DNA of 64,000 nucleotides from NCBI RefSeq assembly GCF_946481145.1, contig NZ_CAMLMJ010000002.1, positions 186,001 through 250,000 on the forward strand, read 5' to 3'. Origin of the DNA: an uncultured Sediminibacterium sp. GTDB lineage: Bacteria > Bacteroidota > Bacteroidia > Chitinophagales > Chitinophagaceae. The notes under the pieces are model-generated. The model was not told where the DNA came from, did no database searches, and worked only from the letters and a program-made list of their open reading frames with translations. Below are positions 40,860 to 49,988 of the stretch, in pieces; position 1 is the stretch's first letter; every line of letters starts with the position of its first letter. Both the position numbers and the translations under genes were made by a program.

Positions 40860-43322
40860 TTAGTTGCCCGCTCTGCTTCTTTCTTCTTCTGATGCTGTTG
40901 CTCTTCTCCTTGCAGCTTGTACCGTGTTCTTACCAAATCGATAAGTAAAAGTGAGGTTCGCTACCCTTGTTTCACGGTATGCCCTCCATTTTTCGATGTA
41001 GTTATTATAGGTTATCACTGCTTTCGGTAAGCTTGTCCAGAAGATATCGGTAATATTGAAACGAATGGTTCCTTTTCTTTTCAGTACCGTTTTCTGTATT
41101 CCAAAAGCCAACCCCCATTGCGGATCAAGCACCATAAAGCCATATTGTCCGCCAGAGTTGTAGTTTACATTTAGTTCGCTCACCCATCCATTTCCAATGG
41201 TAAAACTATTATTCGTACGCAGATCAAATGCAGGTTTACCGTTATTGAGTGTAGTACCTCCAAGCTTCCCGTTAAAATGATTGTAGAATACATTTCCATT
41301 GTTAACCATATTCCACCAGTTGTTTATGCGTATCGGTGCGGAAACGGTTAAACCATAGTAATCCTGAGAACTAAGGTTTACCGGAATTTGTACGGTTACA
41401 TTATCATCGGATGGTATATTCGGAAACACGTCTTTAAAGCGTGCTATGGCAATATTCTGGTTTTGTTTTGTATGACTATAACCCAGTGTAAAGTTTAGTT
41501 GCTTCATGGTATAGCTCAATTCATAAGACCAGGTAAGCTGTGGTAATAAACCCGGTTTGCCTGTTGAGTAAGTCGTTACATCTATCAAAAACAAAAATGG
41601 ATTTAACTGCGAATATCCTGGTCTGTCGATTCTTCGGCTTACAGAAACACCGATAGTATGATCATCTTTCAACTTGTAATTAAAAAAGGCGCTTGGGAAC
41701 AACTGGAAATAGGAGCTATCGAAACGTATATTTCCTTTTATCTGATGGGTATTGATTTTAGTATGTTCGCCTCGTAATCCTAATTGCAGACTGAACTTTT
41801 TAAACTCCTTATTAAAATTCAGGTATGCTGCATTATTATATTCATTGTATTTAAAACGGTTTGTTTTATTTACATCATCCTGTGGAGTACCGTTACTCAT
41901 GTCGTAGAACTTCGCATCATTATCTGCAGAAACATAACTTGTTTTAGCTCCGGCTTCAATTCTTCCTCCTGATTTTAAGGGGTTTGTATAATCCACTTTT
42001 GCCGTTTTTAAAATCAGTTTACCATCCTGATCGCCATCAAGAATATAATCGGGTTGCAGACTTCCTCCGCTGAGGTTAAAATATTTTGTGGCTACCCGTG
42101 AAAGTGAGGCTGAATTGTACTCTCCATAATCAACATCTGCTGTTAATTCTTTACCGTTATTATTAAACGCATGTTTAAAATTAATATTGGCCACTACATT
42201 TTCAGCATGGTCATTATTGGTAGCAATGGTTTGAAATGTGGATGTCTTTTGTCGAAGTGCGTTTAGCACTTCTGATCCATTTATATTTTTTCTGCCGATC
42301 TTATTAAAGTTTGCACTAACCACTGCACCGATAATCGTTTTATTGGATGGAAACAGATCGAGTCCTACTCTCGTATTATGAAAGTGTACGGGTGTTTTGG
42401 TGTAATTGTCTTTTAGGTCACCGCCGGTATAAACCTGGTTATTGTCATAAAAATTTCTATCAAGTATCAGGTGATTCAGGTTCATCCGATAACCATAGGA
42501 ATAGTTCCCAAAGAGATTGATTTTTTTATTGCGGTGATTAAAAGTTAATCCGGCATTCGATTTCGGATAAACACCCTGACCATAACCCATGGTTACCGTT
42601 CCATTGGTTCCCATTCGCTGGTCTTTTTTCATCCGGATGTCTATTATACCTGAATTACCAGCAGCTTCATATTTAGCAGATGGATTGGTGATAATATCAA
42701 TTCTGTCAATGGTGTTGGCAGGAAGTCCGCGAAGGTAATTGGCAAGGTCTGCACCTGTCATAGGCGTAGGCTTTCCATCAATCATTATTATCACCCCCTG
42801 TCTTCCTCTTAAGCCAATCGCATCGTTTTGGTCCACGGTAACCCCTGGGGATCGTTCAAGCACATCTAGTGCAGAGCTTCCTGCACTCACAATACTGTTT
42901 TCAACGTTTACTACAATTCTGTCGGTAAGTTTCTGAATAAATGGTTTACGGCTGGTAACGGTTACTTCACTTACCGATGTGGGTGCGGGTGTTAATTGAA
43001 ACGGACCTGCAAGCTGCTCTGGTTGTTGTGCGGTAATTATAATTGGTGCAGTAATCAATGTAGTAAATCCTACCCCTGATATCCTGATAAGGTATTCGCC
43101 CATTAAAAGCTGATCAAATAACGCCAATCCCGTTTTGTCAGAAATAGCTGCTTTCACTAATCCAGAATCCCTGGCCCTTAATAATTCAACAGTAGCATTT
43201 TCAACCCCTGTTGATTGTGCAGTTTGAACTGTAAGGGTAATTTTACCTACACGCTGAACTTGCGAATAACCATTAGCAAAGAGCAATGCAAAGCATACCA
43301 AAAACAGGTAAATTTTTCTCAT
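40860..43322 (-). CDS. TonB-dependent-receptor-like outer-membrane protein with carboxypeptidase-regulatory domain
   Basis: 820 residues; signal peptide 1-20. Residues ~25-115 form a CarboxypepD_reg-like domain (GKITLTVQTAQSTGVENATVEL, GEYLIRISGVGF). The plug-like region follows (VLERSPGVTVDQNDAIGLRGRQGVIIMIDGKP, NPSAKYEAAGNSGIIDIRMKK). From ~235 on are beta strands of an outer-membrane barrel, ending TYRFGKNTVQAARRR with a basic tail. It is the Outer membrane beta-barrel (OMP_b-brl_3) type of Bacteroidota, which moves or binds unknown ligands; no SusD-like partner gene is beside it. Confidence 0.85.
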   Translation of the reverse strand: MRKIYLFLVCFALLFANGYSQVQRVGKITLTVQTAQSTGVENATVELLRARDSGLVKAAISDKTGLALFDQLLMGEYLIRISGVGFTTLITAPIIITAQQPEQLAGPFQLTPAPTSVSEVTVTSRKPFIQKLTDRIVVNVENSIVSAGSSALDVLERSPGVTVDQNDAIGLRGRQGVIIMIDGKPTPMTGADLANYLRGLPANTIDRIDIITNPSAKYEAAGNSGIIDIRMKKDQRMGTNGTVTMGYGQGVYPKSNAGLTFNHRNKKINLFGNYSYGYRMNLNHLILDRNFYDNNQVYTGGDLKDNYTKTPVHFHNTRVGLDLFPSNKTIIGAVVSANFNKIGRKNINGSEVLNALRQKTSTFQTIATNNDHAENVVANINFKHAFNNNGKELTADVDYGEYNSASLSRVATKYFNLSGGSLQPDYILDGDQDGKLILKTAKVDYTNPLKSGGRIEAGAKTSYVSADNDAKFYDMSNGTPQDDVNKTNRFKYNEYNNAAYLNFNKEFKKFSLQLGLRGEHTKINTHQIKGNIRFDSSYFQLFPSAFFNYKLKDDHTIGVSVSRRIDRPGYSQLNPFLFLIDVTTYSTGKPGLLPQLTWSYELSYTMKQLNFTLGYSHTKQNQNIAIARFKDVFPNIPSDDNVTVQIPVNLSSQDYYGLTVSAPIRINNWWNMVNNGNVFYNHFNGKLGGTTLNNGKPAFDLRTNNSFTIGNGWVSELNVNYNSGGQYGFMVLDPQWGLAFGIQKTVLKRKGTIRFNITDIFWTSLPKAVITYNNYIEKWRAYRETRVANLTFTYRFGKNTVQAARRRATASEEERSRAGN

Positions 43323-43443
43323 AGTATCCGTTTATCAACCAAATATCTGTTCCGGCAAAAGAGTAGGATACCATATTCTGTTGAACAGTTAAACAAGCCT
43401 ATTCAACGGATGTTTTCGTAGATAACGCTGTCAGTTTTTTACA

Positions 43444-44517
43444 TTACTTAAAGGGGTTGGCAAATTTTTCCTGCTGAATACTGGTTACATCGCTTAGGGT
43501 TTGCATAAAAGCAAGTAAACGTTGCCTGTCTTGCGGAGCAACCGTATGTTGTGGAATTGGGTTATTCGCTCCTGCCAGCATATTTTGCAAACTGCTTATA
43601 GATCCATTATGAAAATAAGGCGCTGTATTGGCTACATTTCTGAGTGATCCCGATTTAAACGCTCTTGTTCCATTAATTCCCTGATCAGTGGGGTCCGCCA
43701 ATCCAAATGGTGCAGCAGGAGAAGAAGTAATAAACATGGGCGGGGCATGACAACTAGCGCAGGTTATATTACCGGCATTCAAAAATAAATTCTCGCCAAC
43801 AGCTTCATCCGGGGTAAACTGAGCCTGTCCTTGTTTCACCTGGTCATATTTTGATTGGGTAGTTATAATAGATCGTAAAAACTGAGCCAATGCTTTTGCA
43901 ATCCGGTCACTTGTTACCTGTGTGGTACCAAATGCATTTTGAAACAGTGCGGGGTAATATGTTTGTGCCGCGACCTTCTGCTGTAATTCATCAAGTGTTA
44001 AACCCATTTCAGTCATGTCTTGAATAGGCATTAAAACCTGTTGTTCTAAACTGGCTGCTCTTTCATCCCAAAACATTTTACCAGATTTATAGAAACGAAG
44101 ATTCAGCAAAGACATGGAATGACGTGCTGTTGAACCGCCAGCAAAACCTTTGCTTTTTAGAGCAGAATCTGAAAAAGATAATGATGGCTGATGACAACTG
44201 GAACAGCTAATGGTATTTGTTTTCGACAACTTTACATCATAAAATAAAACCCTTCCTAAAGTTGCCCCATGATCTGTTACCGGATTATCGACAGGTGTAT
44301 TATCCTGTTGCGCCAGGGCCGTTGCTATATGGGAGGGGAGACCAACATTTGCATAACTATAGGGTGTTGCGGGTAAACTAGGTGCTTGAGCAGTATTTGA
44401 ATTTGTATTCGTTTCGTTAGGTCCGGTATTCGTAACTAGCGCTGCAGTTTCTTTACTCGAGCAATACTGAAACAGTACGCTTATTCCAATGATAAACAGG
44501 CTGATTTTTGTTTTCAT
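43444..44517 (-). CDS. Di-haem cytochrome c peroxidase-like lipoprotein
   Basis: 357 residues. Lipobox FQYC (Cys19) then a Thr/Asn-rich linker. Two haem motifs: CSSCH at 105-109 and CASCH at 253-257, with the family segments ATLGRVLFYDVKLSKTNTISC, RAASLEQQVLMPIQDMTEMG and KSGSLRNVANTAPYFHNGS. Cytochrome c peroxidases reduce H2O2 with electrons from cytochromes; MauG-like relatives do other oxidations. Which applies is unknown. It lies just after the receptor gene on the same strand and 430 bp from the next plus gene, with repeats between. Confidence 0.9.
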   Translation of the reverse strand: MKTKISLFIIGISVLFQYCSSKETAALVTNTGPNETNTNSNTAQAPSLPATPYSYANVGLPSHIATALAQQDNTPVDNPVTDHGATLGRVLFYDVKLSKTNTISCSSCHQPSLSFSDSALKSKGFAGGSTARHSMSLLNLRFYKSGKMFWDERAASLEQQVLMPIQDMTEMGLTLDELQQKVAAQTYYPALFQNAFGTTQVTSDRIAKALAQFLRSIITTQSKYDQVKQGQAQFTPDEAVGENLFLNAGNITCASCHAPPMFITSSPAAPFGLADPTDQGINGTRAFKSGSLRNVANTAPYFHNGSISSLQNMLAGANNPIPQHTVAPQDRQRLLAFMQTLSDVTSIQQEKFANPFK

Positions 44518-44643
44518 GTGCAGGCTATTAGGTTATAACATTATTCATTAGAAGCATGAATGCCGCAAACCCTTCGGCCTTAACAAAAATTTTGCATCTG
44601 ATATTATTTGAGCAGGAAGAAAGGGCTCATAGAAACTAGTCTG

Positions 44644-44729
44644 GCGTAGGATGGAACGCAGATTTTCATGATTCTCAAGATCTATCATGATAAATCTTGA
44701 GAATCATGAAAATCCGTGTTCTATTAATA
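44644..44729. repeat. 86-bp hairpin repeat, copy B
   Basis: 77 of 86 bases identical to 31535-31620. The arms around ATCATGATAA pair at 26 of 29 positions. It is 126 bp upstream of the minus-strand peroxidase gene start and 212 bp before the plus-strand hydrolase gene. Confidence 0.85.
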
Positions 44730-44816
44730 TCAGATATTGCATTAACAACAATTAAATATTTATTTAACCAACTGACTTTAAATTATCTAATTCGTTGTCC
44801 CGCTCAATTATTCCAT

Positions 44817-44883
44817 TAAAAGCAGAAATCCTAAAACAGGCACCAATCAAAGCTAGAAGCTAGAGGCTAGAAGCTCGCAGCCT
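44817..44883. repeat. Heptameric repeat (AGCTAGA words), inverted copy of 29551-29617
   Basis: AGCTAGA AGCTAGA GGCTAGA AGCTCGC AGCC in 7-base steps, preceded by AACAGGCACCAATCAA. Matches the reverse complement of 29551-29617 at 61 of 67 positions. Weaker similarity continues to the left for at least 60 bases, and TTTTCCC(T/G)GG to the right matches the sequence after 29750. Confidence 0.85.
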
Positions 44884-44940
44884 ATTTTCCCGGGACAGTC
44901 CTCTAACCGCTGATTGAAACACTGTTGATATATTTGACTT

Positions 44941-45630
44941 ATGCAACAGGTCCTTTTACTCCATGGCGCTATCGGTTCGCAGGAACAATTGTATCCATTA
45001 CGCGATCAGCTTTCTTTAGCCGGTTACGAAGTACATAGTATTAATTTTTCCGGACATGGCGGAAAGTCGTCAACCAATCAGTTTTCAATAGAGCAGTTTG
45101 GAGAAGAAGTATATCAATATATTCAGGAACATAGTTTAGGTGAACTGCTAGTTTTTGGTTATAGCATGGGTGGATATGTTGCGCTTTTCCTTGCTTCAAA
45201 GTATCCTGGTATATTTAAAAAAGTATGCACTTTGGGAACCAAATTTAACTGGACTCCTGAAATTGCTGCTAAGGAAGTAAAGATGTTGAACCCATCTGCC
45301 ATTGAAGAAAAAGTGCCTGCATTTGCGCAGATACTCGCAACCAGACATGGCAAAGATCATTGGAAGCTATTATTAAATAATACTGCTACAATGCTGACGG
45401 GCCTTGGCAACAATCCGCTTTTGACCGATGGTGTTTTACAAAAAATTGATCTGCCAGTCTTATTACTCATCGGCCAAAAAGACAATATGGTTAGTATAGA
45501 AGAAACAGAAGCAACAAAGCAATGCTTACATCAGGGTTCAATCTTCATTTTGCAAGGTACCCCTCACCCAATTGAACAGGTAAATATTGGTTTGTTAGTG
45601 GAACAACTAAATAATTTCTTTCATCACTGA
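44941..45630 (+). CDS. Alpha/beta hydrolase
   Basis: 229 residues, cytoplasmic (no signal). The nucleophile elbow is VFGYSMGGYV (Ser75), the oxyanion loop LLLHGAIGSQ, the acid in LLIGQKDNMV (Asp ~190) and the histidine in QGTPHPIEQV (His ~211): the complete Ser-Asp-His triad. Substrate unknown; esterases, lipases and thioesterases share the fold. A TATATTTG box sits 4 bp before the start, so the message may be leaderless. Its 3' end overlaps the histidine kinase gene by 7 bp, convergently. Confidence 0.88.
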   Translation: MQQVLLLHGAIGSQEQLYPLRDQLSLAGYEVHSINFSGHGGKSSTNQFSIEQFGEEVYQYIQEHSLGELLVFGYSMGGYVALFLASKYPGIFKKVCTLGTKFNWTPEIAAKEVKMLNPSAIEEKVPAFAQILATRHGKDHWKLLLNNTATMLTGLGNNPLLTDGVLQKIDLPVLLLIGQKDNMVSIEETEATKQCLHQGSIFILQGTPHPIEQVNIGLLVEQLNNFFHH

Positions 45631-48005
45631 CGATGTAGAATTTTTATCAGCAATTTCAAAAAATCATCTGGTTCAAAAGGTTTGGTTACAATTCCATTGA
45701 TGGACAGGTTTCTGGCTTTTTCTTCCACTTCCGACGGAAGACTGGCGGTTAACGCAACGATGGGTATATTGATTCCCTTTGAACGAATGATGGAAATAGC
45801 TTCATAACCATCCATAACTGGCATATGCATATCCATAAGTACCAGTTTATGTATGTCTGGGTTTAATTTTTTTACTGCTTCTTCTCCATTTACAGCAACA
45901 TCAATATTTGCCCCCCATTTTTCCAGGAAGGTTTTGGCCACAAGAACATTGAGTTCATTGTCTTCAGCCATCAACATTGAAACACCACTCAATGGTCTTC
46001 CCTTTTCAATTTCAACAACTGGTTGCTGGTCTTCCTGGGTAAATGAAAATGCCTGTGAAACAGGGAAGGTTTGTGTGAAGAAAAATACCGATCCTTTTCC
46101 AGCTTCACTAGACAATTGTAACTGTGAGCCTTGTAACTCAAGTATTTTTTTACAGATAGCCAGTCCTAATCCCGTTCCGCCAAAGCTTCTTGAAGTTGAT
46201 GTATCGGCTTGTGTAAAGCGATCGAAAATGAGTTTTTGTTTTTCGGCGGCAATACCTATTCCCGTGTCTTCTACTTTAATGGTAAGCGTTACGTGTTGCT
46301 TATTCATTTTCTCCTGCTTAATCACCAACTTCACATGTCCCTTTTTGGTGAACTTAATGGCATTCTGTAAAAGGTTTCCAACCACCTGGCTTATGCGTGT
46401 GGGGTCAGAAATAATTCGGGTATTAAATGCCGGGTCCTTTTCGAGGATTAGCTCAATATCTTTTTCGGCAGCCAGTGTTTTCAATCCGGATAAAATATCC
46501 TGAAACACTTTTACCAAATCCATATCGATGTATTCGAAGTTAATTTTACCCGCTTCGATTTTATTATAATCAAGTATATCGTTTACAATTGTAAGCAGGT
46601 TATTAGCAGAAAACAGTAACACATTCAACTGTTCTTTCTGATCTGGTCTTGGGTTATCTTCTAATAAAATATGAGACAGACCAATCACGGAATTCAAAGG
46701 TGTTCTGATTTCATGCGACATATTCGACAGAAAATCGCTCTTGGCAAGCAATCCTTCTTCAGCTTCCCGCTTGGCTTTGTTCAGAAGATAAGAATACCGA
46801 TAAGAAAGTATTAAGGATTGCAGGAAGAAGAATGCGATATAACCAAAAAACAGTACTTCCTTTTGTGGCGCAACAAAACCAAAATACTGGAGGTTAATGA
46901 TTACAAAAACCAGCATTACAACTCCAGTGCTCAATAATGCATAACCAGCTCCTAGTCTTTTTTTCCGATAAGCAATTATATAAACATAAAACGTGTAGGC
47001 AATTACAGAAAACATTACCACCAGAAAAGGATTGATCAACTGTGTAAACACGGAAGGTGGGAATATGATGGTAATTAGCGAGAGTATAATACATGCCCAC
47101 ATTTCAATGGCTGTAATATATTTATTTGAATCTTTTGGATATAGCTTCTGGGTATACTGAGTAAAGAATATTACACTGATGAATAGCGAAAGGTATTCCA
47201 GGTGTACCGTAACAATCCATGAAACATTTCCAATAATACTATGCAGTGCATATTGAGATGAACCTACTATACGATAGCTGTAGGTTATACAGAATAAGGC
47301 AAAATAGAGTATGGTTCGATCATAGCGTCCAAAAAAGTAGAGACCGAAAAAAAACAGCCCGCACATTATGATACTACCCATTAAAATAAAATCAAGGGCA
47401 TTGTTTTTTTCTCTTTCCCTGAAAAGTGTTTCTTTATTACCTATCAGAATCGATTTATAAGGGCCTCCTTTAGAGTGCTGAAAATTGGCAACCTGAAGTA
47501 TTAATTTTAGGGTATCGCTTGTAAGTGAAACTTCACGGGTAAACTGTTGCCAATGAGGGATGGTTGTTTCAGCTGAAACACCGGGCACTCCTGATTGTAC
47601 AAAGAGGTCATTATTAACAAAAAGCTTATAGCTGGTATAAGTATCTGGTACATCGAGTGCTATGTTTTTTGCCCCTTTTGGCATCAAAACAGTTAACATA
47701 TACGATGCGTATCCTTTAGCTGAAATATGTTTTCCACTAATTAGTGTATCATCCCATCTTTTCGGAAAGGGGATCATACCTGTCATTTTACCATCCGGCT
47801 TACCTGGCTCACAAAGTTGTTGCCAACATAAACCCCATTCTCCATCCAGTGCTATTGTTTGTTTTGATAAATCTGTTGATCGAAGATCAATAATTCCTTT
47901 AGCTGCCAAAGGTTTTTGAGCATACATGTTGGCAGTCAGGCTCAGGACAATAAAAAAAATAAAACCCTTTATTAGAAGGTTTTGGGATCTTGGATACAGT
48001 TTCAT
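45624..48005 (-). CDS. Hybrid histidine kinase with 7TMR-DISM sensor region
   Basis: 793 residues. Signal peptide (1-29), a galactose-binding/7TMR-DISMED2-like periplasmic domain (residues ~35-195: TIALDGEWGLCW, SYKLFVNNDLFVQSG, LKLILQVANF), then seven membrane helices (205-400). HisKA: FLSNMSHEIRTPLN, His431. HATPase: N box LLQNAIKF (Asn548), DTGIGI, GGTGLGLAI. C-terminal receiver: MAEDNELNVLVAKTFL and LVLMDMHMPVMDG with Asp725. It senses an extracytoplasmic, perhaps carbohydrate, signal and passes phosphate from its own receiver to an unseen partner. The start is ATG 48005; a dyad motif lies 166 bp upstream. Confidence 0.93.
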   Translation of the reverse strand: MKLYPRSQNLLIKGFIFFIVLSLTANMYAQKPLAAKGIIDLRSTDLSKQTIALDGEWGLCWQQLCEPGKPDGKMTGMIPFPKRWDDTLISGKHISAKGYASYMLTVLMPKGAKNIALDVPDTYTSYKLFVNNDLFVQSGVPGVSAETTIPHWQQFTREVSLTSDTLKLILQVANFQHSKGGPYKSILIGNKETLFREREKNNALDFILMGSIIMCGLFFFGLYFFGRYDRTILYFALFCITYSYRIVGSSQYALHSIIGNVSWIVTVHLEYLSLFISVIFFTQYTQKLYPKDSNKYITAIEMWACIILSLITIIFPPSVFTQLINPFLVVMFSVIAYTFYVYIIAYRKKRLGAGYALLSTGVVMLVFVIINLQYFGFVAPQKEVLFFGYIAFFFLQSLILSYRYSYLLNKAKREAEEGLLAKSDFLSNMSHEIRTPLNSVIGLSHILLEDNPRPDQKEQLNVLLFSANNLLTIVNDILDYNKIEAGKINFEYIDMDLVKVFQDILSGLKTLAAEKDIELILEKDPAFNTRIISDPTRISQVVGNLLQNAIKFTKKGHVKLVIKQEKMNKQHVTLTIKVEDTGIGIAAEKQKLIFDRFTQADTSTSRSFGGTGLGLAICKKILELQGSQLQLSSEAGKGSVFFFTQTFPVSQAFSFTQEDQQPVVEIEKGRPLSGVSMLMAEDNELNVLVAKTFLEKWGANIDVAVNGEEAVKKLNPDIHKLVLMDMHMPVMDGYEAISIIRSKGINIPIVALTASLPSEVEEKARNLSINGIVTKPFEPDDFLKLLIKILHRQ

Positions 48006-48170
48006 CTGCTTACGTATAGGTTAACCGCAGGTGTTTCAATGCTTTCGCTTTAAATTTACTTAAAACTTCTGCGAAGTTCCGAATTAATCAACAGCTTTCC
48101 TTGTAAAATTTGTTCTTTTCACTCCTGTAAGTATAATGCCGACTAGCTTTCCTTATTACCATTGATCCTC

Positions 48171-48197
48171 AACCACATTCTTATGTGGTTTTGCTGC
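48171..48197. promoter_or_regulatory. Dyad motif site 5, between kinase and hemerythrin-like genes
   Basis: AACCACATTCTTATGTGGTT, a near-perfect palindrome (AACCACAT/ATGTGGTT), then TTGCTGC. It is 47 bp before the hemerythrin-like start (plus) and 166 bp before the kinase start (minus). The tail resembles TTTGCAG of sites 1-3. Confidence 0.55.
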
Positions 48198-48243
48198 GCT
48201 GATATTTCTTTCAGATTTGCCTTTCAATCTATAAAAGCTTAGT

Positions 48244-48927
48244 ATGAAACACGAAACACGTTACAATCCCTTTCACATGATACACCAGGGTCTACGCGCC
48301 ATGCTCTATCATAATTCTTTACAAGTTCAGCAGACTGATTTTTTAGATGATAAAGAATCAGAAAAATTAATCTTATCAATTAAAGAACTTATTTGGCTAT
48401 TTGAAAGTCATGCGCATACAGAAGATACTAAAGTTTTCAGTTTAATTGAATCAAAGGCACCAGATGTGGTAGCCGATTTTGAAAAACAACATGAAAAAGA
48501 CCATATACTGGCTACCCATTTACAAGGATGTATCGAACAATATGAAGCTGCATCAAAACAATCGGATAAGGTTTTTGCAGGTCGCCAATTGCAATTTTCA
48601 CTTGCTGAGTTTACCGCGTTTAACCTCAGCCATATGAATATGGAAGAAGTGATTATTAAAAATCTTTTATGGCAACATTTTACGGATGATCAGTTACATC
48701 AGATGACGAATGAAATACTTGCTGATATTCCGCCGGAAAAAAATGCCCGTTACAGCTATTGGATGTTAAAAGGATTGGCAACGCACGAAATCATTGATTG
48801 GTTTAAAACCATTCAGCAAATGGCGCCTCCTTTTGTATTTGAAAATATGATGTCGCTGGCATCGAGTGCTTTACCGAATGCACAACTTCAGCAAATACAG
48901 GAAGCTCTGTTGGTAGAGTTGGTATAA
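48244..48927 (+). CDS. Hemerythrin-like domain protein
   Basis: 227 residues, helical, no signal. Candidate iron ligands in the hemerythrin pattern: PFHMIHQGLRAM (His11/14), ESHAHTEDTKVF (His56/58, Glu60), EKQHEKDHILATH (His83/87), and SHMNMEEVIIK (His, Glu). Hemerythrin-like proteins bind O2 or NO, or help repair iron-sulfur clusters (the RIC/YtfE type), here with a C-terminal 70-residue helical extension. A palindromic CACAT/ATGTG site sits in its promoter. Followed by a hairpin at 48952. Confidence 0.82.
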   Translation: MKHETRYNPFHMIHQGLRAMLYHNSLQVQQTDFLDDKESEKLILSIKELIWLFESHAHTEDTKVFSLIESKAPDVVADFEKQHEKDHILATHLQGCIEQYEAASKQSDKVFAGRQLQFSLAEFTAFNLSHMNMEEVIIKNLLWQHFTDDQLHQMTNEILADIPPEKNARYSYWMLKGLATHEIIDWFKTIQQMAPPFVFENMMSLASSALPNAQLQQIQEALLVELV

Positions 48928-48951
48928 GCTTATTCAACTGTATAAATAAGA

Positions 48952-48976
48952 AGAGGCCCCCAAATGGAGGGCCTCT
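48952..48976. terminator. Bidirectional terminator hairpin
   Basis: AGAGGCCC/GGGCCTCT, 8-bp perfect stem with a 9-base loop. It lies between the convergent hemerythrin-like and OmpA genes. T-runs are weak on both sides. Confidence 0.6.
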
Positions 48977-49006
48977 CTGGTATATGGTCGGTTAGTAAGT
49001 AAGCTA

Positions 49007-49915
49007 TTATTGCTTTGTTTCGAGCAGTTTAAAGAACTGATCAAGCATTGGCTGGATAACGATTCTTGTTCTGCGGTTAGCCGCTCTACCTTCAGCGGTG
49101 CCATTATCTTTCAATGGAATATACTGGCTTCTTCCTGCTGCAGTCATCCTTTTTGGATCTATACCATAAGTATCTTGTAAAATACGTACAACCGTTGTAG
49201 CACGTTTAACACTCAGATCCCAGTTGTCCAGAATTCCATTGGTTTTAATGGGAACTGAGTCTGTATGACCTTCAACAATGAATTCAATTTCAGGTTGTGC
49301 ATTCAATACTTTAGCAACTTTACCCAACACTTCTTTTGCGCGGTCAGTTACTTCATAGCTTGCGCTTTTAAATAAAAGTTTATCAGAAATATCAACGTAT
49401 ACTACTCCCTTATCTACTTTGATATTAATGTCTTCATCATTAAGGTTTCCTATAGCACCTTTCAAATTCATAACAAGGGCCATATTCAGGGAATCCTTAC
49501 GGGCAATTGAACCCTGCAGGTCTTTAATATAAAGGTCTTTTGCACCGATGTTCTCAAGTGATTTCTTGATACTTTCAGCCTGAGCTCCTGTTACTACAGA
49601 AAGGTCTTTCAACTGATTCAAAACAGTGGTATTGTTTTGTTTTAAGAAATCGATTTGTTTATTCAGATCAGCCAATTGCTCCTCAAGCGCCTGTTTACGG
49701 GTGTTAAGCTCGCTGTTTTGACTTTTTGATTTTGCCAGTTGGTTTTCGAGGTCTTTGATCTGATCCTGTAATTCGCGGTATTTGCCCTGCATATCAAGAT
49801 AGGCTCCGCTTAACTGGGTATATTTTGCCTCAGATTCTTTAAATTTCTTGGTACTTACGCATGAAAACAGCAGCATAGACGACGCCACTGCCACGATGAA
49901 ATGATTGGTTTTCAT
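49007..49915 (-). CDS. OmpA-family lipoprotein with coiled-coil stalk
   Basis: 302 residues. Lipobox MLLFSC (Cys19). Residues ~25-130 form a long heptad coiled coil (KYRELQDQIKDLENQLAKSK, LEEQLADLNKQIDFL). The C-terminal OmpA domain (~170-290) has IEFIVEGHTDSVPIK, NWDLSVKRATTVVRIL, GRSQYIPL and NRRTRIVIQP, the peptidoglycan-binding loops. It should tether the outer membrane to the cell wall. Followed by the terminator hairpin at 48952. Confidence 0.9.
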   Translation of the reverse strand: MKTNHFIVAVASSMLLFSCVSTKKFKESEAKYTQLSGAYLDMQGKYRELQDQIKDLENQLAKSKSQNSELNTRKQALEEQLADLNKQIDFLKQNNTTVLNQLKDLSVVTGAQAESIKKSLENIGAKDLYIKDLQGSIARKDSLNMALVMNLKGAIGNLNDEDINIKVDKGVVYVDISDKLLFKSASYEVTDRAKEVLGKVAKVLNAQPEIEFIVEGHTDSVPIKTNGILDNWDLSVKRATTVVRILQDTYGIDPKRMTAAGRSQYIPLKDNGTAEGRAANRRTRIVIQPMLDQFFKLLETKQ

Positions 49916-49988
49916 AGCTCTACATTTTTATCCAGCTATACAACGAAAAACCATACCAAAATATTGCGCAAGAAGAAAAAATGCTATG

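Noticed and set aside
39920..43322. AraC gene as dedicated regulator of the adjacent receptor gene
   Set aside because: The genes are convergent and separated by a terminator-like repeat; no operator is visible, so adjacency alone is not enough.
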